From: Pyrenopolyporus hunteri
Lineage: Eukaryota > Ascomycota > Sordariomycetes > Xylariales > Hypoxylaceae
Reading direction: 5' to 3'
DNA length: 64,000 bases
NCBI GenBank assembly: GCA_902806595.1
Contig: CADCXC010000004.1
Location: forward strand, 620,001-684,000
Shown: positions 33,698 through 44,505 of the stretch, piece by piece
Numbering within the stretch: position 1 is the stretch's first letter
Layout of the letters: every line of letters starts with the position of its first letter
The notes under the pieces: generated by a model
Database searches by the model: none
Told to the model about the DNA's origin: nothing
What the model saw: the letters and a program-made list of their open reading frames with translations, nothing else
Program-made: the position numbers and the translations under genes

Positions 33698-34887
33698 ACT
33701 GGCGCAGTATCGCCGTTAACCACCTACCTGACACGGCACGCATTACGCTGCATTACGCAGAGCCTGTCACTCATGCATTTCGGTTCTGATTCATGGGTTA
33801 AGGGATAGATGTCTTGTATGACGAATGGGGCTCGCATGCAACGTTAGCGTCACTACTCGTTCCTCGAGCTTAGGAATAGGGGCTTGTTACGAGTAGCCAA
33901 GGGAAATATCGTAAATAGACTTAGTTTTTACGTGGTACGCTTGCCTTGTTGACTCTGGATCCTGGTATTTTCTTAGGTACCGCGTGTTACCTACCATGTA
34001 TTACTTTACCTGGCAAGGGACTGGTATCCTGTATCTAAGAAAGATGGGAGTTCATTCTGATGTCTCCGAGTACTGTACCTAGTAACAGCTTGCTTACCTT
34101 AGCTCCTCGGTTGATTCCACGATATAAAGCCGATTAGCGACGCTAAATCCCCCCTTGGGATGTTTACGTCACAATGCGTAATCATGGTATAAGACCCTGG
34201 TCGAAGTCCAAAGAACCGCCAAACCGCCATTCATTTTTATTTTACTGTACAGTTTGGCATATAGTACGCCGCACCGTACCTCCGACCACTATAAATTTAG
34301 GACATTTAGCGCATATACCACTGTAATCCAGCGCTGTCTACAGTGGTCTGTCACTATATTTATTTTCAAATCTCGGGTTACATAAGACTTGAGGTACGTA
34401 CCTACGTATGCCCAAGTGACCTTGTACCCCCGTACCCATGCGCTACCATTATTTTGTACCTATGTAGCTACGTACCTTACACTTGTGTAACCCGAGATTT
34501 TGAAATAAATATAGTGGTTGACCACTGTAAGCAGCGCTGGATTACAGTGGTATATGCGCTAAATGCCCTAAATTAATAGTGGCTTTAGTGGCTAAGAATC
34601 ATGTGTGGCGCACTGTGCGCGCACTATACGGTAGAATAAAAATGAATGGCGGTTTGGCGGTTTCTAGGACTTCGTCCAGCCTATATAATCATAAGTGTAG
34701 CGAGGGCGGGATCATGACAAAGCCTACGGAAGCATAATTTGCTTAGAAATGTTATCGCACGCCATCTTTGCAACGACTAATTCGAGGACCCCTCCTTATT
34801 CAACTTGAGAGGGTTTCGAGTACTGAATTTGGACTAATCTCGGTTCGAGGAAATACAGTATTTTGTAGATTCGGGTTCCCCGCATCT
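33698..34887. other. intergenic containing an inverted-repeat element
   Basis: This is the 3' flank of UBA1 and the promoter of the hydroquinone reductase gene. Apart from the long inverted repeat at 34197-34679 no gene is supported. A TTG-started frame at 34768 is the upstream continuation of the reductase reading frame. Confidence 0.6.
34197..34679. mobile_element. foldback/MITE-like long inverted repeat
   Basis: Left arm 34197-34408 and right arm 34461-34679 are reverse complements, with a loop of only 52 nt. The outer block (CTGG.CGAAGTCC then ACCGCCAAACCGCC) and the inner block (AGCGCATATACCACTG, with one identical run of 34 nt, through CTCGGGTTAC) match almost perfectly; the middle is more diverged. 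No protein is encoded. The flanks both contain TAATCAT (34179-34185 and 34686-34692), a possible target-site duplication, though it sits 11 and 6 bp outside the arms. This is the structure of a non-autonomous foldback element or a long hairpin source of small RNA. The superfamily is not identified. Confidence 0.7.
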
Positions 34888-36420
34888 ATGAACGTAATCA
34901 CTCCTCATTTTGCGCGCCCTCGTCTCGCAACGCAGCTATCTTTATCATCATCTAATTCAACGCCTCTTCCGCTTTCTAGATTGCTCTTAGGGCAAAGTCG
35001 TATAATCGGAAATATAAGGAAAAGTTCGCAGTTAGTACGAGGCCGGACACGGGACCCAAGAATACCCATAAATTCGTTCATAGGCTACGGGAAGCTAAAG
35101 CAGCAACAGATCAGAATGGTGAGGGGATCCTGGCCCTAAATACTCTTATGGGAATGCTAACGCGGAAAACAGGCCTCCAAAATTACCGACTGGGTCAAGC
35201 CCGGCGACCAGAGCGGCGAGTTTAAGCGCCAGAGCAGCTCGTTCCGCGAATGGATCTCCACCGAACCCGGGGCCCGGTTCCCTCCCGAGAAGGGCCGGTA
35301 CCATCTCTACGTCAGCTACGCTTGTCCGTGGGTACGCTATCAGCATCTTTATAAAACGTATGAAGTACCACGAGTAACCTTATTAACCCTACATACCTAC
35401 CTAGGCTACACGGACTCTCATCGCGAGAAAGCTCAAGGGGCTAGAGGATTTCATCTCTTTCTCTAGCGTGCACTGGCACATGAGAGAGAAGGGTACGTTT
35501 CACCTCCCATAAGAACCAACACTTTTAAGATAATTGTTGGGAAAGCCAAACCCCTAGAATTGAGAGCTAAGTATACGACAGGATGGCGATTCCCCACGCC
35601 GGAGGACAAGGACGCGGAAGGGGAGAACGTGATACCGGACCCGGTGCCGGGACACGAGAAGTATACGCACCTGCGTGACTTGTACTTCGCGGTGGACCCG
35701 GACTACAAGGGGCGCTTCACGGTGCCGGTGCTATTCGACAAGAAGGCCAACACCATCGTGAACAACGAGAGCAGCGAGATCCTGCGCATGCTGGGCCACG
35801 TGTTCGACGATCAGCTGCCCCCGCAGTACGCCAAGGTCGATTTGTACCCTAAGGCGCTGCGCGAGCAGATCGAGGAGGCCCACGAGTGGACCTACGACGG
35901 GATCAACAACGGCGTGTATAAGAGCGGCTTCGCAACCACCCAGGAGGCCTACGAGCGCAATGTCATAGCTCTCTTCGAGGCCCTGGATAAAGCTGAGAAG
36001 CACCTCGCTGACACCGGCGGGCCGTACTTTTTTGGCGATACGATTACGGAGACGGATGTCAGGCTGTGAGTTATGTTCCCTTTATATGATGATAGGTAAC
36101 AATCCCGTTCTTAATAACTAACCCGGAGATCAAGATTTCCCACGCTAATCCGGTTCGATCCGGTCTACGTTCAGCACTTCAAGTGCAACATACGCGATAT
36201 CCGATCAGGATACCCACGGCTGCACGACTACACGCGGAACTTGTACTGGAATGTTCCAGCCTTCAAAGATACGACTAACTTCCTGCACATCAAGAACCAC
36301 TACACCCGCAGCCACACGCAGATCAACCCACACTCCATCACGCCCTTTGGACCAGTTCCAGATATCCTACCTTTGGATGAGGAGGTCAACGCTGTGAAAT
36401 CCGCCCTTTCCAAGAAATAG
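34888..36420 (+). CDS. glutathionyl-hydroquinone reductase / omega-Xi class GST (Ecm4/Gto family)
   Basis: Five exons (34888-35118, 35173-35331, 35405-35492, 35582-36065, 36135-36420) give 415 residues. Splicing restores CPWATRTLIARKLKG and REKGWRFPTPED. The enzyme core starts at the last codon of exon 1 (ATG at 35116, MASKITDWVKPGD), which alone would give 339 residues, the usual length. The 77-codon extension from the ATG at 34888 is Ser/Arg-rich and almost free of acidic residues at first, like a mitochondrial presequence. The thioredoxin-fold active site is SYACPW, with the catalytic Cys of Xi-class enzymes. The GST C-terminal domain includes NNESSEILRM and the end PFGPVPDILPLDEEV. The family reduces glutathionyl-hydroquinones and dehydroascorbate-like substrates. 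Confidence 0.9.
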
Positions 36421-37309
36421 AAGCGGAGATCAAGGATTAATTCCGGTCTAAGACGCGTTTATACGTAGGGTACCTAGGTATGGGCTACAGCGCCTCGCTC
36501 CCTATGAATTATATTTACAGTACTCCACCCGTTCTAATTATTGGGGTTTGGATCAATGCTGTTGAAAAGGGAATGAACTCACTTTTGTACTTTTTCTATA
36601 GCGGTGCGCAACAGAGAGGAGGCCCTTAGGATCTCGAATCCCCAAATCCAGTCCTTCGTATCTCGGTATTGGCGGCTAGGCCTAGACGGTCTCTAGCTTA
36701 CTTACGAAGCGCCTTATATATTGAGAAGTGAAACGTTATTCTGCTTGGTTGTATAGTCGATAAAAAGTGTGACCTAGACAGATAACAACTAGGGGTGCTA
36801 AGAAGCTGACCGATGAGATACATAGTAGTATTCGGCAAGCCCTCCAAGCGACAAGCTGTCGTACCCTATCAAGTTCGAGACGTAGGTAGAAAGGGAGATA
36901 CAAGATCAGTATCGTACAATAACGCCGTTACCGCCTCGCGAAACCGGTGACTAGTCGTGGTAAGTACGAAATAGGGGTATCATCCTGTCCTTCCGAATAA
37001 AGACTCCGGTCCGAAAAAAATTCGTCGGCCGAATATTCACACGTGCTGTACAAACTCTCTCTGCTACTCACATTCATCCCAGTCGGAATTGTCAACGCCA
37101 ACGCCAACGTGAGCGTCAACCCTAGATGCAACTTGACCCGCGAGCCATTAGCTCCAAGCTCTTAAACAAAGTCAGGCCCAGTCAATAACTCCTTCAACGC
37201 CACGCTTTTCCGCATCCTCTTCCATCATCGTCATCGTTTTCATCTTCGTTTCCACCTTCATCATGTTCGTCCCCTTCCTCCCTTCCTCCCTTCCTTCCCT
37301 CCCTCCTCC
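36421..37309. other. intergenic
   Basis: No gene was seen. The right end holds a CT-rich microsatellite of TTCC units (about 37270-37310) abutting the stop codon of the next minus-strand gene. Confidence 0.55.
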
Positions 37310-38041
37310 CTACTTATCCTCAATCCCCGCCGTAACAACCGTTATCGTAGTCGGTATCAGCATATCATCCACGTCCTCGGGGTCGAACGAGTCTATCCAA
37401 GGAGAAACCTGCGGCGACACGTGGCCAGGACCATGGCTCTGACACTGACCATGAGTATTTGCGCCACGCTCGCGCTCGCGCCCCGGGAACGGCGTCGGCG
37501 CCCTCTCGTGCGTCACGCTGAACTCCCGCGTCACCAGGATCCCGCCCGGCCCGCCGTCCACCACGTCCGCGAACGGGTGGTGCGGCGGGCTGCGGCCGCG
37601 CCGCGTGTTGTTGTAGTGCCGGAACCGGTGCCCGCCGCCGCGCGCCGCCGCCGGGCCGTTCAGCACCTGCAGCTCGATGTCCGTGGGCGAGGACGGCGCG
37701 ACCCTGATGCGCCGGCCGAAGACCCGCCGGAGCCCCGACCACGACCACGGCCGGCGCCAGCGGCACCGGCGCTTCTCCTTGTCTTGCTTGGGCTCGTTCG
37801 GCGTGCTGGTGGAGGCGGGCGTCGGGGTCAGGGTTAGGGTCGTGAGCCCTGGCGAGGCTTGGCTGGGGGGCGCGAGGGCTAGGGGGTCCTCGAAAGGCGC
37901 GACGACGAGCCGCGAGGCCGCGGACGATGAGGATGCTAGGCCTGGGCTGGGACTCGGTAGGATGGGCGGGGCCTGCCTGGGCCTTGGTGGAGGTGAGCTT
38001 GTGCTGGAGCTGGAGGATACGACGCGTATTGTGGGCTCCAT
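37310..38041 (-). CDS. unrecognised Ser/Pro/Arg-rich protein
   Basis: A single open frame of 243 codons begins at the first ATG, MEPTIRVVSSSSS; the frame extends further upstream only by non-ATG codons. The N-terminal 90 residues are Ser/Pro/Ala/Thr-rich. A basic patch follows (KEKRRCRWRRPWSWSGLRRVFGRR), then SPTDIELQVL and an acidic end, WIDSFDPEDVDDMLIP. GC content and third-position GC are much higher than in the flanks, which supports coding, but overlapping frames are also open in this GC-rich stretch. No signal peptide, membrane segment or known domain was seen. The basic patch could direct nuclear entry or membrane contact; that is a guess. Confidence 0.5.
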   Translation of the reverse strand: MEPTIRVVSSSSSTSSPPPRPRQAPPILPSPSPGLASSSSAASRLVVAPFEDPLALAPPSQASPGLTTLTLTPTPASTSTPNEPKQDKEKRRCRWRRPWSWSGLRRVFGRRIRVAPSSPTDIELQVLNGPAAARGGGHRFRHYNNTRRGRSPPHHPFADVVDGGPGGILVTREFSVTHERAPTPFPGRERERGANTHGQCQSHGPGHVSPQVSPWIDSFDPEDVDDMLIPTTITVVTAGIEDK

Positions 38042-39316
38042 ATTGAGAGACTCTTGGGTAAGGGGTGCTTGATACGGGCTTATTGATGATGTCAGGATGG
38101 TGTTGGATTGAGTCCCCCAAAATGTGCCCCAGGATGGGATTCTAGGGAAATGTGGCAGGAATGGTTGCTGGAAGAAACATTTGGTCAAGGAAGAGAGATA
38201 GAAACGGGGCTCGAAAGTTCAAGGTAGGTATCGAGGTATAAGAAATCGGCAGGGTCTTTTTACGTCTGTTCGGAGAGGGTGGAGGGGGTTCTCGTTTCAA
38301 CAGTCGGTTTTGACCGTCGAGTTTCGTGAGAACGATCAAGGGAAGGCACTCGTTCACGTTGAGGAGATATCGACGAGTGGATTGTTGCCGAGTACCTCGC
38401 TTTTTGACGACACGGCTCTACTTTGCTATCGCTCAGTGTAGCCACCCCTATTACATATAATCATGGAAAGTTGGCTATGATAAGCATATTTCTAAACAAT
38501 TCCTTTGAACCTGGTAAGATGGTAATTAGTTGTTTCACCAGCATGTGCGGCCGGTTCATCCAAGTCTGTCATAAGCTAAACACGATGAACATCTCCTAAA
38601 ACTACCAATGTGTGGTTTGGAACTGGTATCTGGTTATAGACTTGAAATGACTACTAGCTACGGGGAACAATCCCATATATAGGAGCATCCTCTATCATTT
38701 TCTCCTCTACTAGACGTAGTTCATGTAAGTTCTGCTCCGGCAACTATATCACTTAAGTGTGACTTTCGTTTGTTCATCTTAGTGTAGACTTCTCACGTTG
38801 AAAAAGGGTTGTTACCTTAGGTTCAAGAATAAATCATGAACGTGATGGATTTAAGAGTTTATAGCAGACTAACCTAACAAAATAAATTAGATGCCCCATA
38901 AATTAACTCATAAAGAATTGATGAAAGAAGATTTGCCTTCTATACATTAATTTTTAGGTTGAGCGCCAACGTCTAAAAAGGGGTCAACCCACACCACGGT
39001 TATTATTCTGAGGCTATGTGGTCTTGGTCGGGCATTACATAAGGAAGAAAGTTAGATAGTATAACATGATATAATAGCGTAGCGGTACTATTAAACACAT
39101 CGATTGATATTAAAATATACGATATATCTGGAGAAGCTAACCATCTGGAATTTAGGGTGCTAAGCATGGGGATGGGTGTAGGGTTGCGCATGGTACTGCA
39201 TATATAGGTAGGTACACACTATCACTTCCTATTTTAAACGAACCCGATGTTGAATCACTCTTGTATTCAATAGAAAGCAATAAGATATTGAAATAACATT
39301 TGGCTCAAGCGGTTGC
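38042..39316. other. intergenic
   Basis: This is the upstream region of the Ser/Pro-rich gene and the 3' flank of the MFS gene. AT-rich sequence at 38.8-39.2 kb has no frame with coding character. Confidence 0.55.
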
Positions 39317-41242
39317 TTAGGCTTGCTCGGGCCGCTCCTCAATATGAGTCGTGCTTCCGTTCTTTTCGATCACGGCCGTCTTTACAGCTTCCGTACCTGT
39401 ACAGACGTAGCTCTTGAACTTCCGTGCTGGAACCTTAGCTTCGAATATCTCATTGATTTCCTCCAACGTCCGATCACGAGTCTCGGGCATGAAGGCCCAG
39501 GTGAAGAGGAACACTATCACGTTAGCCCCACACCAAATGTACCTATTCAACTGTCAGCGAAGAGCGTTCGTAAGCCAAGATTACTGTCACGAACCCATAT
39601 TTAGCGCTCCATCCCAGACTGGCCGGGTTAATGAAATACGGTGCGGTGAAGACGCCCAGCCAGTTCCCAAGGAAGTTCATGGCGGTGCCCAGACCGTACG
39701 TATGGGCTCGAAGATGATTACTAGGGAGTTCGCCTCCCAGGAGCCAAGCATAAGGCGCTTCTACCGTTAGCAAACTCTCCATCTCGTAAAAGTGCAATCC
39801 GGAATGACGATGGAATGCTCACCGTAGGCGACGTAAAAGAATGTAAATAATGCCATAAAGGCAATGACCACCTTTGCAGCAGCCGCGGTCCCCGGAGCTG
39901 CAGTCCAGGCGACTGCAAATGCGAGCTGGCATAAGCCGCACGCAGCTACTCCCACAAGAAGGATAAGACGACGGTCCATCCAGCGGACAAGGAAGAAGCT
40001 GACCAGGACGCCGATGAGTCCCATGCACGTAATCATAGTGGAGTATGAAAAGGCTTCTGTTACTCCGGCGACGGTGAGGAAATAAGTAGTATAGATATTC
40101 AACTTTTCGGGGACAGTTAGCAATATCTCCAATATCATTCAATGAAAAATGGATATAAGGGGCACTTTACCCAGGAAGAACCTAGACATAGGAGTTAACA
40201 CGATATTCCATTTTCTAATAGAGGATATAACAGGGGACCGCTTACCATTGGCACAGTGGAAGCAGATGGCTGCTATCGAAAGGAAGGATCGGCGCCGATT
40301 AGTACCTTTCCACATCTCAATCCAGAGGTGCTTCCCCTTAAGTCGGCTTGCCTGCTCCGCTGTAGCCGTCCGAATTTCCTCGAACTCGGCCTGGAACTCA
40401 GCTTCATTGATATTCTTGTTGCGAAGTTTCCTAAGTGCTGACTCGGCAGCCGCTTCTTTCCCTTGTGTCATAAGCCATCGTGGGCTCTCCGGGAAGAAGA
40501 AAAGAGAAACCGTCTGGATGGTTGGAGCGGCGAAGAAGATAGCAAGAGGGATCTGGTACGCTTCCTTTCCAGGCATGGTATGAGTCCCGTAGTCTATCGC
40601 CGCTCCGACGATGGATCCGATGGAGAGTTGACTCTGATACACGCCGAAGGCAATGCCTCTAAGATGAGCGGGCGCTACTTCGTTGATGTAGACTTGCGCA
40701 AAGGTGAGGAACCATCCAACCGAGATTCCTATGCTAATGTTAGCCTACTACGGCTTCGAGGAGTATATTCCTCTTCAGTAAACCATACCGAGAATGAAGC
40801 GCGCGAAATAGAGCGCGCCAAGATTCGTCGTTCCAATCATGACGGCTGTCGCGATATAATTCAAGAAGGACGCCGTCCATAGCCCGTGTCGTCGCCCAAA
40901 CTTAGAGCTGAACGGTCCGACCAGGAGTGAACCCACAAATGTCCCGATCGTCATTAGGGAAGAAATGAGTTGCTGGACCGTCGGATCTATGGCCCATTTC
41001 CCAGCTGCTTCGTCGTAGTAGCCGTATATTTTCAAGAAGCCGGGCATGGCCCTATTTGAGGGTTAGCTATATCTCCCAAATATAAAGATACCAAGTTAGA
41101 CATACATCAGACCTCCTACTTCAGCGTAATCTAACCCATACTGAAAGCTAGATATAGTTACGACGAAACAAATCGCCAGACATTTAATATGGCTGCGAAT
41201 ATCCAGCTTCAGCGGATTCGCTGATATGACGGCGGCCACCAT
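39317..41242 (-). CDS. MFS sugar-porter family transporter
   Basis: Seven exons (41242-41106, 41051-40789, 40728-40246, 40181-40171, 40102-39823, 39760-39595, 39542-39317) give 521 residues with all phases consistent. One exon is only 11 nt and restores CANGSSWLNIYTTYFL. Sugar-porter signatures are present: SFQYGLDYAEVGGL in helix 1, KFGRRHGLW after helix 2, VYQSQLSIGSIVGAAIDYG in helix 5, PESPRWLMTQG before the central loop, MDRRLILLVG, and PETRDRTLEEINEIFE after helix 12. Twelve helices are expected at the plasma membrane. The substrate cannot be read from sequence; QSQLSIGS is typical of hexose or alpha-glucoside porters. It is divergent from a TauD-type dioxygenase, so the two may share control. 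One donor (GTTCGT at 39594) is unusual. Confidence 0.9.
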
Positions 41243-41797
41243 GGTTGCACTGTTGTCCCTCTATCGGTTTGATACAGGGGTGAAGATGAGATTCTCTTTC
41301 GTCAAGGATGAGCAGCGGACGGCCAGGTTCTTGAAGGACTCCTCGAACAATGGGACAATTTAAGCCCATCCCCAGCAGAGCAGAGACCCGTGCTTTCATA
41401 TCCCGAGTTCCGAAATTAGAGCTGACCGTATAGTCGGGCAAGCTATCCCAGACGATCTCCGCTTCCTAACCCCAACTTCCCCAGATCAGCCCCAGAATAT
41501 CACTGCCGACGCCCATTTCAGACATAGTCGCTTGGCCATCCCCGCATACCCCAAGCGGCAGAGGGTTCTTTTGACGCGGACGGGCGCGGTCGCTTGGGTT
41601 GGAGTAGTCTAAAGACCTTCCGGTTCCATCGGGAGGTAGTCTGTAATCTTGCTGATATAAGTGGCCGGTTTCTCTTCGCTTATTCGAGTTTTGCCCTCCA
41701 AGTCAATGGTTCCAATAGTTCCCTAGTGACCCTAGCAAATTCGAGGATCAAAAATAAATCTACTGCTTCTTATTATCCTTACCATCCGTCGTCCGAC
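41243..41797. promoter_or_regulatory. divergent promoter between the MFS and TauD genes
   Basis: The two start codons are 555 bp apart and face away from each other, so upstream elements are likely shared. An 85-codon minus-strand frame overlaps it without coding support. No specific binding site is claimed. Confidence 0.55.
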
Positions 41798-43093
41798 ATG
41801 GGTTCTCTACCTGTTAATAAGCTAATCCGGGAACCCCTGAAAAAGGGGTCGTCCATCGACCACCTAGAATACGTCGATAGCACTCCACTTATCGGCCGAG
41901 AGTATCCCACGGCAAAACTCAAGGACATGCTCGAAGCCCCCAATGCTGATGAGCAGTTACGAGATCTTGCTATTACCATCTGTGAGCGAGGTGTCGTCTT
42001 CTTCAGAGCTGCCCAAGATGATCTTTCCATCGAAGAGCAAAAGTACATTACCGACAAGCTGGGCAAGTTGACCGGACGACCAGCCGAGAACGGCTTGCAC
42101 GTGCACCCCCTGTATAATGACCCCAACAATCTCCCTATGGCGGACGGTACTACAGACAAGCACATGTAAGCTGAAGAGGATTGACAGTCTATAGTAATGC
42201 AAATGCTGATAGAACTCAAGCTATGTCATTAACTCCGAGGCGGCCAAGAAGCTATACGCTACGATGAAGAACCGCCCCGGCTCGGGCACCGAACCCCGAG
42301 ACCTAGGACGAGAATGGCACAGCGACAGTACGTTAATGGATAAAGCCGATACTATTTCCCCCTTAATTCCAATAACTAAACGCGATTTTTCAGGCACCTT
42401 TGAGAACTGCCCGTCAGACTTCTCCTTCCTACGAATGCAAGACACCCCACCCTCCGGCGGCGATACTCTCTGGGTATCAGGATACGAGCTCTACGACCGC
42501 CTCTCACCGCCATTCCAGAAGTTCCTCGAGACTTTGACGGCGACGTGTTCGCAACCCGTTTTCGAATCTGCCTGCAAGGCCGGCGGATACGACGTCATGT
42601 CCCCCCGCGGATCTCCCCTTAACAAGGACTACGAATTCTCGCCCTCCCACCCCGTCGTCCGCACACACCCCGTAACCGGCTGGAAGACCGTGTTCGCCGG
42701 TGTGGGCCTACACGTCAGCCGCATCAACGACGTGTATAGTTTCGAAGACCAGATGATCCGCGAGTATATTCTGCGACTCATCACGCGCAACCACGACTGC
42801 ATAGCCCGTATGCACTGGACAAGGGGAGCCTGTGCCATCTGGAGCAATGTCTGCACTCTGCACGCCGCCACCGTGAGTATTTCTCTTATACACGGCTCTC
42901 TGTCTGCTATTTTCCTTTGCCCCGATGCACCTCTAGTTACGAAATGCGGCGCTAACATGTATAATAACAGCCTGATACACATCTCGTAGAAGGTATTAGG
43001 ACGGGGGTACGAGCCTCGGGTACCGGAGAGGTGCCGTACCTCGACCCAGCAAGCACGGGCCGAAGGGAAGCGCTAGGAATGCCACGGTTTTAA
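41798..43093 (+). CDS. TauD/TfdA-type Fe(II)/2-oxoglutarate dioxygenase
   Basis: Four exons (41798-42165, 42221-42327, 42394-42872, 42971-43093) give 358 residues. The protein starts MGSLPVNKLIREPL and shows DEQLRDLAITICERGVVFFR near the N-terminus. The iron-binding HxD is in GREWHSDSTFE (His156, Asp158), followed by SDFSFLRMQDTPPSGGDTLW. The distal His is in TLHAAT (about residue 315), with the 2-oxoglutarate Arg in EGIRTGVRASG. Fungal relatives oxidise taurine or other sulfonates and carboxylates to release sulfite or aldehydes; the substrate here is unknown. The segment before the distal His reads AIWSNVCTLH where fungal members, as I recall, usually have a W-D-N-R pattern. The C-terminus DPASTGRREALGMPRF is typical of the family. 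Confidence 0.9.
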
Positions 43094-43983
43094 GCCTCTC
43101 CGCTACGGCCCATTCGGTAACTTGTAGTGATTAAGATTCAGTTGTTACTATAAGATAGCACTGTAGAATTTGATTATATGGTAGGAATATAGACGCCTTA
43201 CGTTGTTACGTTGGACATCTAAGGAGTAATGTATTCGCCAGCTTCGGGTTCATGTGGTTTGGGTGATTTTACCTTACGGTCAGCGGTATCCATGAGAAAG
43301 GGACTCGAACTAGAGTGATATAGTCTCTGTCATTTCGCAGATAGTGGCTAATACCGTAGACCATCCCACTCAGATTTGTTAGTCGGGTAGATGAATGGGA
43401 GCGGTAATAAAATGAAAAAGAACTCTAAATATGCTCATATAATGCATCGTTATGTCAGGTTGCCTCTCTTCTAAGTCGTGTAATATTTTCCCTTGAGGTC
43501 AGCTGGATTCCGTGAAGGTAGGTGCAACACCTCCGAGGAAAGGGGGTTGGAGGGAAAATAGGGGTAAGGTGTCTCAGTGAAGACGAGATATTCTCTCGTT
43601 CGTTACGATAATTTGACCGTCAATAAAAATGAATCGAAAAATTGGAGATTAATATATTCGATAGATACTTACCTGCGGGTAAATCATGGAACTGATGAAT
43701 GACTTGCTAATTTCATAGAGTATATGATAGATGATGGCGTTGCTGGTCATGGAACTATATTCTGAGAAACTATCCACGCACATCTCCTAGCACACACCAG
43801 CGCGCAGGGCCACGCCTAACGGCGTTACTTCCGCATGGTGAGTCTTCGAAGAGGGGTCGCATCAACTACTCATCTGTGCCTCTAACCCTATCACGTGAAA
43901 TTAGCTCGCAATTATGATTATATATCGCAGCTGACCTTCGAGGATGTGACGAACTGATCAGCTATCTCGAATAATTATTCTAG

Positions 43984-44505
43984 CCCGAAGACTCACGTGC
44001 CAGGGTCGAAGCGACGCGCCACTACAGCACAAGCACAGTGGCTCTAATAACCAACGACGAGAACGTGTGGTTTATCCTCCAAGCCAACAAGTTGTTCAAC
44101 CCCCTTTCTGTAGTACATCAATCGCAGCAACTTCATGGAAGACTGTATATCTGTTTAGATTAATATCGGCGTTAATGACTCTGTTAACTCCCCAAAGGAC
44201 AAGTACTATGATAGCGATACGTTCACTTCACAATTACGATCACAGCCGTATATGTCGATACCGAAGGGGGCCGCTCGGCTGAGTACAGCATTGGAGGTAG
44301 TTATGGCGGATCTGGTGGTAGCGAAACTTCCGGTGAAAATGGAATATTCCCGAGCAACATCACAGAAGATTCTGTGAGGCCGTCCCTCTTCTTCACCAAA
44401 TACTTAAGCGGAACGGAACTCCCCATAGCCATTCTCTCCCAGGGGGGAATAATGTGTTGGATCTTGGTGGAACTAGACCTCCTTAGTATCAAAAGATTCT
44501 CCTAA
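43984..44505 (+). pseudogene. probable decayed gene, frame broken
   Basis: Coding-like amino-acid sequence is seen in pieces. Frame 1 at 43984-44160 reads VALITNDENVWFILQANKLF, then NPLSVVHQSQQLHGRLYI. The next frame at 44162-44220 reads NIGVNDSVNSPKDKYYDSD. Frame 1 again from 44221 to the stop at 44503-44505 reads TAVYVDTEGGRSAEYSIGG, then GIFPSNITEDSVRP and FFTKYLSGTELPIAIL. Stops and two frame changes separate them, and no clean splice sites explain the joins. I do not recognise the family. A small intron-containing gene that I failed to model is the alternative. Confidence 0.35.

Noticed and set aside
37365..38120. 251-codon frame overlapping the Ser/Pro-rich gene
   Set aside because: Its product is an Arg/Ala/Pro/His mixture expected from an alternative frame of GC-rich coding DNA, and it lacks a conserved-looking end.
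43261..43380. Possible tRNA gene on the minus strand (box-B-like AGTTCGAGTCCC)
   Set aside because: The T-stem bases around the loop do not pair and no acceptor stem could be formed.
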